The notes under the pieces were generated by a model that did not search any database, had not been told where the DNA came from, and saw only the letters and a list, made by a program, of their open reading frames with translations. The translations under genes were made by a program, and so were the position numbers. This document shows positions 14,403 through 25,924 of a DNA stretch of 64,000 nt, one piece after another; the stretch's first letter is position 1; each line of letters opens with the position of its first letter. Location: the NCBI GenBank assembly GCA_028023455.1, contig JAQFVV010012418.1, positions 7,745,244 to 7,809,243 on the forward strand, read 5' to 3'. This DNA is from Epiperipatus broadwayi. Taxonomy: Eukaryota; Onychophora; Udeonychophora; Euonychophora; Peripatidae.

Positions 14403-14528
14403 GATTCCTGTCTAGTTTTTTTTTATATGTCATAGCATTGGCCGGGATACGAACCCACAACTGTCTGCAACCAACTAACTTGCTTCCAAGGCAGGTGTGA
14501 TGACCTCTTGACAGATTCCCGACTAGTT
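14403..14528 (-). mobile_element. tRNA-derived SINE with TSD (copy 1)
   Basis: Minus-strand SINE body at 14513-14418, flanked by 15-bp direct repeats GATTCCTGTCTAGTT (14403-14417) and GATTCCCGACTAGTT (14514-14528), 13 of 15 identical. On the minus strand it starts with the A-box region TCAAGAGGTCATC, then has a B-box-like GGGTTCGTATCCC, then GGCCAATGCTATGACAT and an A-rich tail. The copies at 22071 and 39390 share the GGCCGA-GCTATGACA 3' end and the internal order. tRNA-derived SINEs are transcribed by RNA polymerase III and moved by a partner LINE; which partner is unknown. Confidence 0.85.
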
Positions 14529-16339
14529 ACCTGCCAATGATTGCATTATTACAAATCTGATTAAATGAAAACTTGTCACTCTCTTCTCAGCTGATTAATA
14601 AAAAGAATATGATGCTTCATAGGCAATATAGAGATGTAAAAGCAGAGGTCCAATGAATGACAAGAAGATTAAAAATGATGCAAGGCTTAAATTGCAAAGA
14701 ACACAAGATATATCATTTTCTGATAGGAGTTACTGTAAATATTTTTTTTGCAATAAAAGCAGCATATGGATGAAAAGCATTATCATATTCAATCAGTGGA
14801 GATCATTTTTTTATATAATGATGTTTTGAAAAGATGAAATACTTCTTTGAATAGCAATATAATTCAGATTACTGCTTTTAGTGAGATACTCATTCTATCT
14901 ACTAATTTTATAAAAATTACAACTTGAAGAAGTTGACTCTGATATGATATATAAAAGAAATTTAAAATATAATGGTTACTATGCTGCTTTTAAATTAGTG
15001 GAATTTTTAAGAAATAAATTAATCTATAAAATCGTTTCCTGATTGTAATGATGCTTTATTGTTTCAATTTATAAAGAGGACCAATAATACTGCAGTAATT
15101 ATTGTAGAACATTGAAGTCATACACGGCAATGAAAACATTTTCAAGGATTTTATTAAATATTTTGCAAGTGATTACAAAAGGCTAATCTCGCTTTAGAGA
15201 ATCAAAAAGCATTTTAGTCATGACTTTCTTATCAGAAAAATGCAAAAATATGTGATTTATACATTATTTTTATGTATTTGGTCAAAGTATCTGACTCAAT
15301 TAATCTAAAAGTTTGGTGAAAATGTTTAGAAATAGTAATTTATCTATGGAAATTATTTATTTTATAGAGCCAAACATAATATACATATTTAAGAAATGAG
15401 GGAAATATTAGATTAGTAATAAAAAAATTTAGGACACTTACAAATAAAAATTGGCATTAAATATGAATTATATTACATCCAAAAACACTTTCATTTCTAA
15501 GATAGAAAATTTTGGCATGATTTATGAGTGGTATCATGGAGCAAATATAAAATGTGATATTGGTTTGATCATGAGATTTTAATTTGATCTGTTATAATCA
15601 AAAATAAAAATTTCATGTTTTTGCTTCTAAATTTTTAATGTTCTATAGATTGTATTATTCTTTCCAATTTAAAGGATGGTCTACAGGAAAATCTAAAATG
15701 TTGAGTGCAACCTACAAGACTTCGGTTTAGTAATTAATATTAAAAAAATGACACTCATATTTTTTAAAGTGATATAAGAAAATTATTCATAAACTTTTGG
15801 CTTTATTATTAGTTTAACATTGTGGAATAGCTTGAATATTCAGGTTGCTTTTTAAATGGAAAAATATTAAAGTATAATATTTTTTTTTCTTCCTTTAAAA
15901 TACAATTTATATTTATTTTTTTTTTTTTTTTTTTTTTTTATATTATTAAAAAAAATTATTTTTTTTTTTTTTTTTTTTAATTTTAAATATTTATTTATTT
16001 AAATGTATTCATTTTTTTTTTTTTAATAAAAAAAAAAAAAAAAAAGAAAAATTATACCCACCTTCAACATTTAAAAAAAAAAAAAATAAACAAAAAAAAA
16101 TCTAAATTTACTTTTTTAGCTTTTACCAAATGCCAATATATTTGTAACGTATATAAATAAACGTCACAATATGGACACCAACATGATATTACAGCATTTA
16201 ATGTTTAAAAAAACAATTTATTTTAATAAATTAATTTACATATGGGTCTTATTGTACCAAACTTATGCATGAAAATGAATATAGATCCCTTACTGATATA
16301 ACAAACTCAATGAAAAGATTTATTTAAGGATGTTCCATC
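14529..16339. other. AT-rich non-coding DNA
   Basis: No gene or named repeat found, apart from the homopolymer block listed separately. Confidence 0.6.
15890..16092. repeat. poly(T)/poly(A) low-complexity block
   Basis: Long runs of T (about 15918-15939 and 15959-15978), then runs of A (about 16027-16045 and 16072-16086). It may mark superposed retroelement tails of opposite polarity or unstable low-complexity DNA. Exact run lengths may be unreliable in an assembly. Confidence 0.8.
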
Positions 16340-18310
16340 ATATTAGTCCCTTTCCTTAAGAAAGATTAGCCACCTACTAAGCTCAAGAGTCTTAGGTCCA
16401 TTTCGATGACCCCTCTGCTCATAAAATTTATTGAGTCTACCATCAAAGAATCACTAAAATTATTCATACTCCCTGCCCATTCTGCCTCACAGTTTGCTTG
16501 TAAGGGGTGATCCACTCTTGGGGCTCTGAAACCTTTTAAGATGACCATTGAGCATGTCAGGTGGTCTCGAAATGGCAGGTCCATTGCTATCCAACTAGAC
16601 ATCCAGGAAGCCTTAGACTCTGTTAGGGTCACCCTGCTCTCTAGTATCCTCAGGGACCTGAACATTCCAGAAGCCCTCCTGTTCATCTCCACAATCTCCT
16701 GTCCAACAGAGAAATCCTAGGGCTTCACATCTAACATATCCATCCCTCAGGGCTCTCTGCTGAGCACTTTGTTGTTCACTGCATTTCTGAATCCCCCTCT
16801 TGCTCAGGCTGGAACATGCCTTGCTTATGTAGATGAGGTGGTTGTCTTCTTTCCCCTCAGTCAATATCATCCCCAGGCTTCAACAGATCACCTAGTACAC
16901 CGAAACATAAAGACTGGAATTTTAGCAGTGATGAATCTGCAGCCTGGCAACTATCTTCCGGTAAACAAATCTCTTCCACCTTCAATGCCAAGCCATACAA
17001 CTTCCTCAAATTCCCTCTCATGCTGTCTCCTAAGAACATGAGGGTATGGGTTCAAACCACACTGTATCAAAGCATCATCCTCTCAGCACTATCACAGGCA
17101 TCTACCTCTCCCTTTATGGGAAAGTCACCCTCCTTAATCTTCTAGTGTTTTCTAAAATAGCATATTACCTTCTTATTGTTCTACCTACACATTTCTTTAT
17201 ATCCAAAATCCAATTCCCTTTGTACCTGTTTTCTCTGGGGCAGAAAGGTGGTGGCCATCAGCCTAAAAGAACTTGGGTTTTTCTAAAAAAAACTCAATGG
17301 GTTGGGCCTGCACTCCATCAACACTTCTAATCCAGAGATATCACAACATTATCCTCACACTCCTAAGACACTTTCCTGTCAACCTTGTGCATATCATTAT
17401 CACACTCACTGACACTCCTCCCAGTGGCAGGCCCAGGTCATGGACCTCACTTATTTCTAACATCCTACAAAAGGCTGGCTTTGTTATACTGTTCATCAGT
17501 GGCAAACTAAAGTACTGGGAAGTTTTCAATCAGACTGCAGACTTCTCCATTGACTCCCCTACATTCCTCAAACTTACCAATGCTCAATTCGCAAATTCAA
17601 AAGGTGGTCCCTTGAGGCAAAATTCCTTGATTTCCTTCTTAAAATCAACCTTCATTCCCTTCCCACAAATCAATTTTTGGTCAACTGTAGGGGGTTCACC
17701 AAGATCTCTCCCCTATGCCAGCTCTGTAAAACTGACAATGATAACCTCCAGCACTTCCTACTTAAATGTCCCTTTCTGCTTGGATTGAGACATGTCATCA
17801 GCTCCTGCCTTTCTTCACACAGGAACACCCTCCTCAATCTCCAAGAATCCATAGAAACAGGGGTCTTCACAACCACTAGACTCAGTTTTCCTTATCTATG
17901 CACTCTGGTTGCTCTGATGTGACATTATTTTGACCAGAGAGTACACTCAGTAAATCAAAAGCTATTGGACCTAATTCACTCTCTCAAAACCAGATATACC
18001 AAACTAGCCCCATCTCCACTTTTCACAGACACCTGGGTAATCCTCCAACTCTCATCCTCTCAGCCTCTGTCATAGGACTCAATCATTTAATGTTTGTGAC
18101 TCATATGGCGCTTGCTCAATGAGACATGCATCTCAGACTGGCCTGGACTACACACCCATTTCCCATTCCCTTTTCACATGTATCCTTCTCATCTTAGCAT
18201 GTTGCTCCTGAAATTTCAATTTACCATATAATCACTCCCTTGTAAACCTTTTTCTAATTGTACTTGTATCTGTTTTTTTTTTTATGAATAAACTTTCATC
18301 ACTGAGAAAA
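16340..18310 (+). mobile_element. GC-richer non-LTR retrotransposon (LINE) fragment
   Basis: Plus-strand frames give successive reverse-transcriptase blocks: SLRSISMTPLLIKFIEST (near 16390-16440), SIAIQLDIQEALDSV (near 16580-16625), SIPQGSLLSTLLFTAFLN (near 16740-16795) and CLAYVDEVVVFFPLSQ. There the catalytic YADD is changed to YVDE, so the enzyme would be dead. Downstream, a frame at 17677-17922 has CQLCKTDNDNLQHFLLKCP, a Cys-rich motif common at LINE C-termini. Stops and shifts interrupt it. The 3' end carries AATAAA at 18287-18292 followed by an A-rich tail. The domain order fits a Jockey-superfamily LINE (R1/CR1/L2-like); the clade is unresolved. Base composition is strikingly more GC-rich than the surroundings. 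The 5' end is truncated. Confidence 0.82.
18287..18292 (+). terminator. poly(A) signal of LINE
   Basis: AATAAA about 15 bases before the A-rich end of the 16.3-18.3 kb LINE, the expected position for a cleavage and polyadenylation signal. Confidence 0.6.
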
Positions 18311-18742
18311 AAATACTGATAATATGATGATGTTTGAAAAACAAATTGATATGTTTTTAGTTTGTTGGATAAAATGATGTTGATTAATAAATATAAGAAG
18401 TACATCTTGATGAAATTGCAAAGAAGAAGGGTATTTTATTGTGAACTTAGATTTTTATGGAAGAAGCCGACCTTTTATGCTATAAAAATTAGTGTGACAT
18501 TTTAAACAGATGAAAAGTTATTGTTTTTATTAGGAGAATACAATTGATAATAAATTCATTGGAGAGCTACAATTAGACAAATTGTTATTCTAAATCCTCT
18601 GGAAGCACAATACTTGCTTTAGAAGTTAAATATATACATGTAAGGCCTTTTAACCATAGTACTATGCACCTTGAGTGCTTAATTTTACTATGAGAGGGAC
18701 TTCTATAAATCTTAACATAAGATTATGACTTCATGAAGATAA
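18311..18742. other. AT-rich non-coding DNA
   Basis: No feature recognised. Confidence 0.6.
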
Positions 18743-19210
18743 GAGCATCCATCTTATCTTCGCCTATTTTCTAATTAGAAGTTAAAAGAAAATTAAAGAA
18801 TCAGCATATTTATAAATGAGTGTATATGAGTGTTCGTATATATATATTTGCATTTCATGGATAGATTTATTAAATCATTGCAAATTTCATTCTTTTTATT
18901 TTTCCTGTTTGAAATTTAAACTACCATATTTATTTAACATTATGCTCTTTATATTATATGTATACATATATAGAGTATCCATCTTATCTTCAACCTATTT
19001 TCTAATTAGAAGTTAAAAGAAAAATTAAAGAATCAGCATATTTATATATGAGTGTATATGAGTGTTTGTATATGTATATTTGCATTTCATGGAAGGATTT
19101 ATTAAATCATTGAAAATTTCATTCTTTTTATTTTTATTTTTCCTGTTTGAAATTTAAACTACCATATTCATTTAACATCATGTCTTTATATTATATGTAT
19201 ACATATATAG
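18743..19210. repeat. tandem duplication, unit about 230 bp
   Basis: Copy 1 (18743-18972) and copy 2 (18973-19210) both start GAG[C/T]ATCCATCTTATCTTC and end in TATATGTATACATATATAG. They differ by scattered substitutions and short indels. No coding signal. Confidence 0.9.
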
Positions 19211-19218
19211 TTAAAAAC

Positions 19219-19889
19219 CAGTCAATGCTTAGACATTTCCAATATCACTAACAATTAACAATTTCAAACTGTTGTCAAGTCAATCTCCTTTTAACAATAA
19301 AGATGGAATCTCACCTTTATTAATGGTCTAATATACTTATATAGATACTAAAGATTGCAACTTGACCCTAGAGATTGAAATTATTGATACAAAGAAGTTT
19401 AAATAAACCTCTTTGAACAGGTAAATATAATGAATTCTGAATCTAATAAATAGTCAATTATTTTATTACAAACTGCAATTATAAATTTCAAATTGCACCT
19501 GAAGTATTACTTATTACACTTATTATTTAGGTACTACTTTGGGTGCAATTTTAAAATTGTAATTGCAATTTGTAATGTGATATTGACTATTTACTAGTCT
19601 GCATTCAGAATAAATTATATTTACCTGTTTAAAGAGGTTTATTTAAATTTCTTTGTATTAATAATTTCAATCTCTGTAGCAAGTTCTAATCTTTAGGGTC
19701 TATATATTAGACCATTAATAAAGATGGAATTTCACCTTTATTGTTAAAAGGAGGTTGACAACAGTTTTAAATTGTTGATTATTAGACCATTAATAAAGGT
19801 GGGATTTCACCTTTATTGTTAAAAGGAGGTTGACAACAGTTTTAAATTGTTGATTATTAATGATATTGGGATTGGCTAAGTGTTGACTG
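19219..19889. mobile_element. foldback (long inverted-repeat) element
   Basis: The left end reads CAGTCAATGCTTAG and the right end, inverted, CAGTCAACACTTAG. The two halves stay complementary along most of their length, with blocks around CAATATCA-TAA, GTTGTCAA, CCTTTTAACAATAAA, ATAAACCTCTTT and GCAATT, to a centre near 19510. The right arm also has a 75-bp internal tandem duplication (19707-19781, 19782-19856). There is no open frame, so it is a non-autonomous foldback or MITE-like element. I could not see a clear target-site duplication. It could fold into a very long RNA hairpin if transcribed. Confidence 0.85.
19707..19856. repeat. 75-bp tandem duplication inside foldback arm
   Basis: Two nearly identical units start TTAGACCATTAATAAAG and end TTAAATTGTTGATTA. 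Only one counterpart exists in the left arm, so the duplication arose after the inverted repeat formed. Confidence 0.9.
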
Positions 19890-19905
19890 ATTACTTGCAA
19901 ACTCA

Positions 19906-20106
19906 TTTAGCCTTGAACATTATATATATATAGTTGCAGAAAAAAAATTGCTGTTAACTGAAAGGAGACCATTTTTCCCCCTTAGAGGTCTTAAAAGAAC
20001 TATTTAGTCTTGAACATTATTTATATATATATATGGTTGCAGAAAAAAATTTGCTGTTAACTGAAAGGAGACCATTTGTTCCCCCTTAGAGGCCTTAAAA
20101 GAACTA
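19906..20106. repeat. tandem duplication, unit about 97 bp
   Basis: Copies at 19906-20002 and 20003-20106 both contain CTTGAACATTAT, GTTGCAGAAAAAAA, TGCTGTTAACTGAAAGGAGA and CCCCCTTAGAGG. They adjoin the foldback element. Confidence 0.9.
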
Positions 20107-20752
20107 TCACTGCAGCTGTTATTACTATATGATTATTCATATAGTATATGCTCCTGGATGGGTTGCTCACCAACATTCATTAACCATCATGTTGAGTTTA
20201 TTGGCTTTTTACCTCTGAGTTTAAGAGTGAAAATACCATGGTCTTTCTTTTCAGTTGCCTGATAATTCTTTACTGAAATCAGTTGAGTTTTTTAAAGGCA
20301 GAATGATTGTGTCTGTGAATGATTTTTTTCTCTCTAATAGATATCTATAATCATTACAGTGAAAAATAAATCATGGCCTATTTCCATGAGGCAGTAAAGT
20401 CATCAGCCAAAACAGCGGTCAGCATCTGGGGGTGATGACAATCTTTTATGTAGGTACTTATAACTGCAGATCACTTTGAAGTGAAGAAATATTGCAATAA
20501 TTGGAAGAACTTTCTAATAGTAAATTGGACATTATTGGACTTTATGAAGTTAGAAGAAAGGTGAAGAGATAATGTATTTAAAAAGTGGACATGTACTGTA
20601 CTACCAGGGCAAAAACATTGAAAGTACAAGTGGAGTAGGATTCATTATAAATAAGAAGTGGAAGACCAATGTTGTGAAGATTGATGGTTTATCAGATAGA
20701 GTGGCAAGATTAGTTATCAATTTAATAGCAGATATCAAAGGCAGATAATTCA

Positions 20753-20874
20753 GGATTAGGCACCAACAAGTTCTCATTGTGACAGAGAAGTAGAAGATTT
20801 TTATATGGATGTAGGATTAGACACCAACAAGTTCTCATTGTTACAGAGAAGTAGAAGATTTTTATATGGATGTA
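20753..20874 (+). repeat. 61-bp tandem duplication in RTE endonuclease
   Basis: Units 20753-20813 and 20814-20874 differ at two or so positions. Sixty-one is not a multiple of three, so the duplication itself shifts the reading frame of the endonuclease domain. Confidence 0.92.
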
Positions 20875-21437
20875 CAAAAGGCTTTGGATCAGACTCATTT
20901 TAAAATTGTCATCGGAGACTTGAGAATTGATAAACAACTGAAAGATGAAAGAGTTGTAGAAAAATTTGGTTATGGTAAAAGAAATAAGAGAAGCCATAGA
21001 TTTGTGGAATTTGCAGGAAAAGAAAAACTTTATATTATGACTTCTTTTTTTGAAAAAAAATATCAAAGAGATGGACATGGAATTATCCATACAAAGGCAC
21101 AGCAGAATTAGATTATATTTTGACTAACAGAAAATGCGCATCTCAAGATTGTCTAATGTTCTCAATAAATTCAATACAGGAAGTGATCATCAATTAGTGA
21201 AATATAGGGTACATGTCGATGCAAAACGATAGACAAAAATTATTATAAAACAACAATATTCATAGCTGATACTTCTAAACTTCAGAAACATTCCAGTGAA
21301 TTTACATTAGAACTTGCAAATCATTTTCAAATATTAACAGATTTTGAATATAATTCAGATTTGAATGAAATCAATAAGAAAATAACTGATACACTTGGCT
21401 GGTATATAAAAGTAGCAATTGACTAGTAAATTTTTTT

Positions 21438-21583
21438 ACTAAAATAAGACATTTTATGAAGAAAAGAAAGAGTATGAAAATATATAAAAATGATGCATTA
21501 AAAAGATTGAACTAAAATAAGACACTTTATGAAGAAAAGAAAGAGTATGAAAATATATAAAAATGATGCATTAAAAAGATTGA
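21438..21583 (+). repeat. 73-bp tandem duplication in RTE linker
   Basis: Units 21438-21510 and 21511-21583 differ by about one base, so this duplication is recent relative to the element's own decay. It lies between the endonuclease and reverse-transcriptase regions and also breaks frame. Confidence 0.92.
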
Positions 21584-22070
21584 ACATCTCTAATTTTGTA
21601 AAATAGTGTGAAAAAGAGTTGATAATGATATAAGAAGATATAATTGTGAATTAGCAAGGAAAGCTATAGAAAAGAATAAAAGTCTCAAGAGTGTAAAACA
21701 TCTTGGTATTGGTAGGAAACTTATTTTTGCAATAAGAATAAAAGATGGAATCATTATTAAAAAGAGAGAAGAGTTCTATCAGGAATTATATAGCAATAAA
21801 GAACAAGGAAAAGTATCTCCTACAATTACTATATCTTCTGAATTCCCTAGGATTTTTAATGAAGAAGTTGAGACATGCAATTAAATTTATGAAGAAAAGA
21901 GAAACTCCAGATAATGTTAGAATTATAACTGATATCTTAAAAGAAGCAGGTAAAAAAATAGAATTTTTTTTGACAAAGTTATATACCAAATGTTTAAATA
22001 ATAATGATGAATCAGATGATTGGGAGAATACAATATTAACATTATCATTTAAAAAAAGTTTGTCAAGCAT

Positions 22071-22166
22071 TGGTGGTCAAGAGGTCAGCGCAGCTGTCTT
22101 ACCAGCAGTTGTCCCGGGTTAGCGGGTTCGCTTCCTGGCCGATGCTATGACACATGGGAAAAAAAA
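22071..22166 (+). mobile_element. tRNA-derived SINE nested in RTE (copy 2)
   Basis: TGGTGGTCAAGAGGTCAGCG opens the copy. An A-box TGGTCAAGAGG (22074-22084) matches TRGYNNARNNG at every position, and a B-box GGTTCGCTTCC (22125-22135) matches GGTTCRANNCC at all but one. It ends GGCCGATGCTATGACAC plus an A-rich tail. It splits the RTE reading frame between a ..LSFKK block and a ..NKDDIKNYKS block that are adjacent in a normal RT. Short A-rich sequence (AAAAAAAGT-like) at both edges could be the TSD but is too low-complexity to trust. Confidence 0.87.
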
Positions 22167-23375
22167 GTAATAAAGATGATATTAAAAATTACAAATCTGT
22201 CTTTTATCACTTCTATACAAACGTTTAACCAAAATAATTACAATTTGTCTACAGTACACTTTAGATTTTAACCAAACAAAAGAACAAGCTGGATTTAAAA
22301 GTGGGTTTAGTACAATGGATCATGTCCAGTATTGAGAAAAATTATAAAAAGGATCAATGAATATGAGTTACCATTATGTTTTGGATTTGTAGATTATGAA
22401 AAGGCATTTGATTCTATAAACATTTCTTCAGTGATTAAATCATTAGACCCTTGATATTGTTATATTCTGGAAGAATATTTATAAAAATGCAACAGTGACA
22501 GTTAAATTGCATGATGATACTAAAAAGATCAACACTGAGAAGATTGTACAATAGGTTGATTTCATATCCCAAAACGTTTTACAGCTATTTTGCAATAAAT
22601 ATTTGATAGATTGAAATGGGAAGTTAGAGTTTGCAAATGATGTAGTTGTTTTTGCAAATAATACTTTAGAGCTTCAGGAATTGTTGCAAGAGTTACCAGA
22701 TGAAAGTAAGAAAGTGTAAAGGTAAATGTTAAAAAGTCTAAAGTAATGTTCAATGGATTTTCTCAAAAGAAGAAAATAAAGATTGATAGTGATGAGTTAG
22801 AATAAGTCAGATTATTACTACATATGGAAACATAACAGATGAAATTAATCATATATTTAAACTTGGTTGAAGTACTTTTGGTAGAAATAACATAAAATTA
22901 GATGGAAATATGCTTATATGTTTGAAAAGGAAGATTTTTAATAAATGTATTACCAGTTCTTACTTATGGATTTGGGACTTGGACACTTAACAGAAGAGCA
23001 ATACAGAGACTTCAGACCACTCTACAAAGTATGGATAGATGTATGTAAGAAATAATGAGATTAAAAACAAAATACACAGGTGAGAGAACAAACAGGTGTT
23101 TCTGACATCATTGAAAAAATTAAGAGACTGAAGTGAAGTTGGGCTGGACATATTGCTAGAAGAGATAATAGATGGACGATTGAATCTTTAAACTGTATTC
23201 CAAGAGATTGTAAAAGATCCAGAAAAAGACCACACATGAGATGGATGGATGAAATAAGAAAGTGTGCAGGGGTGTTGTGGAGAAGAGAAACTAAAGATAG
23301 GAAAAGATGGATTGAACTTGGAGAGGTCTTTATCATGCAGTGAATCGATAATTGTTGAAAATGATGACGATAATA

Positions 23376-23793
23376 TATTAATTCTATTTTTTTTTATTTT
23401 TTTTTTACGAAAAGATGTTAATAAAAATAAGAAAATCTAAAAGATAACTCTATTATGGATATACGTAAATAATAAATAAAATGTAATTTTAGAAATATTT
23501 ATATTTTCTCTTCGTTTATATGTACCTGCTATGATGGTTCATTTTGCTTGTCAAAGAAATATACTGGTTAATAGACTAAAATTATATATATATATAATAT
23601 TCTCTAATGGATATTAATATAATTGAAAGTTCTTTTACAATATCTTTTTAATTAAAACTGTATTCTGTGATTATTTAACAACTTAATATTTTAATATATT
23701 AAAATGAGTGGGTAGTGTACGTAGACATTAATAGAATATTCATTTTAAATAATTATATTCTGTGCATTTTTGTTTAAAGCGATTGAATTTAAC
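23376..23793. other. AT-rich non-coding DNA
   Basis: Poly(T), a short (TA)n run near 23584 and no gene. Confidence 0.6.
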
Positions 23794-23871
23794 ATTATTA
23801 TTATCATCATCATCATTATTATTATTATTAGTAGTAGTAGTAGTAGTGTAGAATCATCATTATCATCATCA

Positions 23872-23952
<81 letters not shown>
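23794..23952. repeat. (ATT)n-rich microsatellite
   Basis: ATT/ATC/AGT triplets followed by about 25 pure ATT units. On the minus strand this is (AAT)n and directly follows the 3' end of the L1-like LINE at 23955-25800. Long poly-Asn or poly-Ile frames across it are artefacts of the repeat. Confidence 0.97.
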
Positions 23953-23953
<1 letters not shown>

Positions 23954-23954
23954 T

Positions 23955-25800
23955 TTTCAAAGAACTTTATTAAGCAATCAAGGGTTACAGAGCTTATTAC
24001 ATATAGTATGATACAGGAATTTGATATATTTAATATAGTAACAATGGTGTAGTAACATGTACTTGAGAGATATACAAAGAATATGAATGAAACTAAAAAA
24101 AGATTACTAATATATATATATACGAAAAATTAAATGGAAACAGTCAATTACATTCTAAATTAGAGTACATACATAAAAAGTAGAAATCTTAAACTGCAAA
24201 AATTATAATGTTTATTCAAGTCTCTTTTTCATCATCTCACTGGAGTGACAAAATGAGACAATTGTCATTACTTTAGGCTAAGATTTTCATTCATTAAAGA
24301 CCAAGTGTCTTGAAATACTTTTTCTGATGTGATGTTTTTGTCCCTTACTCTAATACTTCCCAATTTAATCAAAAAAGTGTTTGGATGTCTTTTAGGTTAT
24401 TATTATACATGAATGTACATCTAGGCACCATAGTGCATATAGAATAAAAGTGCTTGCCTGAATTTGTGCATATATACCCTTACTGAATGTTTTAAATAAA
24501 TAGTGCATGTTAACTTGAGTGTTATTGAATAGTCTATGGATTGCTATCCATATGTTGTCAAAGCATTGACAGTCAAAGAATAGATATGTTTGTGTTTTCA
24601 TACCCCTCTGACAAAATGTGAACTGAGCATGTATTCTCTTGCAGTCTTTTATATTTATAAAAATAAAGAGTAGGGAGGCTTTCCAGATTAAATTTTACTA
24701 AAAAAAATCAAAGAATTTTGGCTCCAGCTTCCAAAACCTAAATTTTCTAATTATTTGACAGTTATTGAGACTTAAAACTGACTTACCCTCATCATTAATT
24801 GAATGTGGTCGAAGGAGGGAATGGACTTCCCAATATTTATATTTATTCATGGGAGGGTAGAAATGAAGATTATCAATGGAAAGCAAAGGGTCAATAAGGT
24901 TTTTCCAATAGCCTTTTTTAGGTATCAGTGGGTGTAATTTTAAAGGTAGGAGCAATTTGAGGGAATAATTTAGTAATAGATGAGATGAGGTTTAGTGTTT
25001 TTTGTATTCTAAATAAGTTAATTGAATGAAGTTCCATTCCATTGTGTATTAGTTGACACTGAAGTTTTCTGATTAAGATGGAAACGATACTTTGACCCCA
25101 TAAAAGTTTTCTGAACATTGAGTAGATATATGTGAAAAAGGCTTTTGCATATATAACTATTGTAGTATAGTATATAATTCTTGTAATGATTAGCATGTTA
25201 AATAGTGATACTTTTGTGTAAACTGAGAGATAAGTTTCATGAGCGACCTTGTTATATTTTCAATTTTTATTTTGAGCATGTTCTGGATTTTTACTAGCAT
25301 TGCTGCATTACTAAGATGGAATGGGAATCCCAAAAAAGGGGTAGGCTTTCCTTTAAAGAAAGGATGCTGGATAGGCTGTCCATTAAAAAATTTCCATGCA
25401 CATGATTTATCAGCATTGAATTCAAGTCTATACTCTCTTGAGTATTTTTCCAATATTTGCAACAGCATTGGTAGATGTTTTTTATTTGTTAGGAAAACCA
25501 TGATATGATCCATGAAGGCTAAGCATGGTATGTTAGTATTTATACTTGAAATATATATGCCAGGTATGCTTTTTTCAATTTTGTTCAAGAGCGAGTTTAT
25601 ATATATTGTGAATAAGATGGCACTTAATGGAGATCCTTGTGAAATGGAGCAGTAAGAGTTAAAGGAAAGTAAGTATTTTCCATTCATTGTAAGGTGCATT
25701 TCTTTATTAATAAAGAGGTTGGTAATGATGTATAGTATTATCTAGGAATTGGTGTATCTACTAATACATCAATAAGTTTTTCAATTGGAACTGTGTCAAA
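23955..25800 (-). mobile_element. L1/Tx1-like LINE, 5'-truncated, minus strand
   Basis: From 25800 downwards the minus strand encodes FDTVPIEKLIDVL (the conserved Asp of RT block A), then SISQGSPLSAILFTIYINSL, a changed catalytic box (AFMDHIMVF in place of F.DD), YSREYRLEFNADKSCAWKF and TPFLGFP. Further on come a KLLWGQ block, KFRFWKLEPKFFDFF and a terminal LFFDCQCFDNIWIAI motif like the zf-RVT region of L1/Tx1 LINEs. The 3' end has AATAAA (plus-strand TTTATT at 23966-23971), then GTTCTTTGAAAAG and (TAA)n. The missing catalytic Asp and several shifts make it inactive. Both ends abut (ATT)n tracts. L1/Tx1 is the best fit by motif; an R4/Dong relation was considered. Confidence 0.85.
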
Positions 25801-25922
<122 letters not shown>

Positions 25923-25924
25923 AT

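Larger units (their letters stand above)
20380..23375 (+). mobile_element. RTE-type LINE, nearly full length, inactivated
   Basis: A likely start codon lies at 20435, opening an apurinic endonuclease-like domain: FYVGTYNCRSL, then LEELSNSKLDIIGLYEVRRK and SDRVARLVIN, with FKIVIGD near 20900-20925 and a GSDHQLVKYRV block near 21183. Reverse-transcriptase blocks follow: KNYKS near 22185, LCFGFVDYEKAFDSI near 22376-22420 and a decayed catalytic region near 22620-22660. The C-terminus has a WAGHIARRD motif near 23140-23170, then RPHMRWMDEIRKCAGVLW and a LGEVFIMQ-like end at 23320-23340. About 3.0 kb fits the usual 3.2-3.3 kb RTE length. Many stops, shifts, two internal tandem duplications and a nested SINE make it dead. 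Copies at 11.2, 11.84 and 62.2-64.0 kb belong to the same family. Confidence 0.9.

Noticed and set aside
22071-22140. Functional tRNA gene
   Set aside because: A- and B-boxes are present but no cloverleaf acceptor stem closes, a poly(A) tail follows, and related copies have TSDs: it is a SINE.
23745-23973. Open frames encoding poly-Asn, poly-Ile or poly-Leu
   Set aside because: They are translations of the (ATT)n microsatellite in different frames, not genes. The same applies to 25738-25996.
23955-25800. Assignment to the R4/Dong clade because of (TAA)n flanks
   Set aside because: The RT and C-terminal motifs look closer to L1/Tx1. Flank similarity alone is not enough to name the clade.
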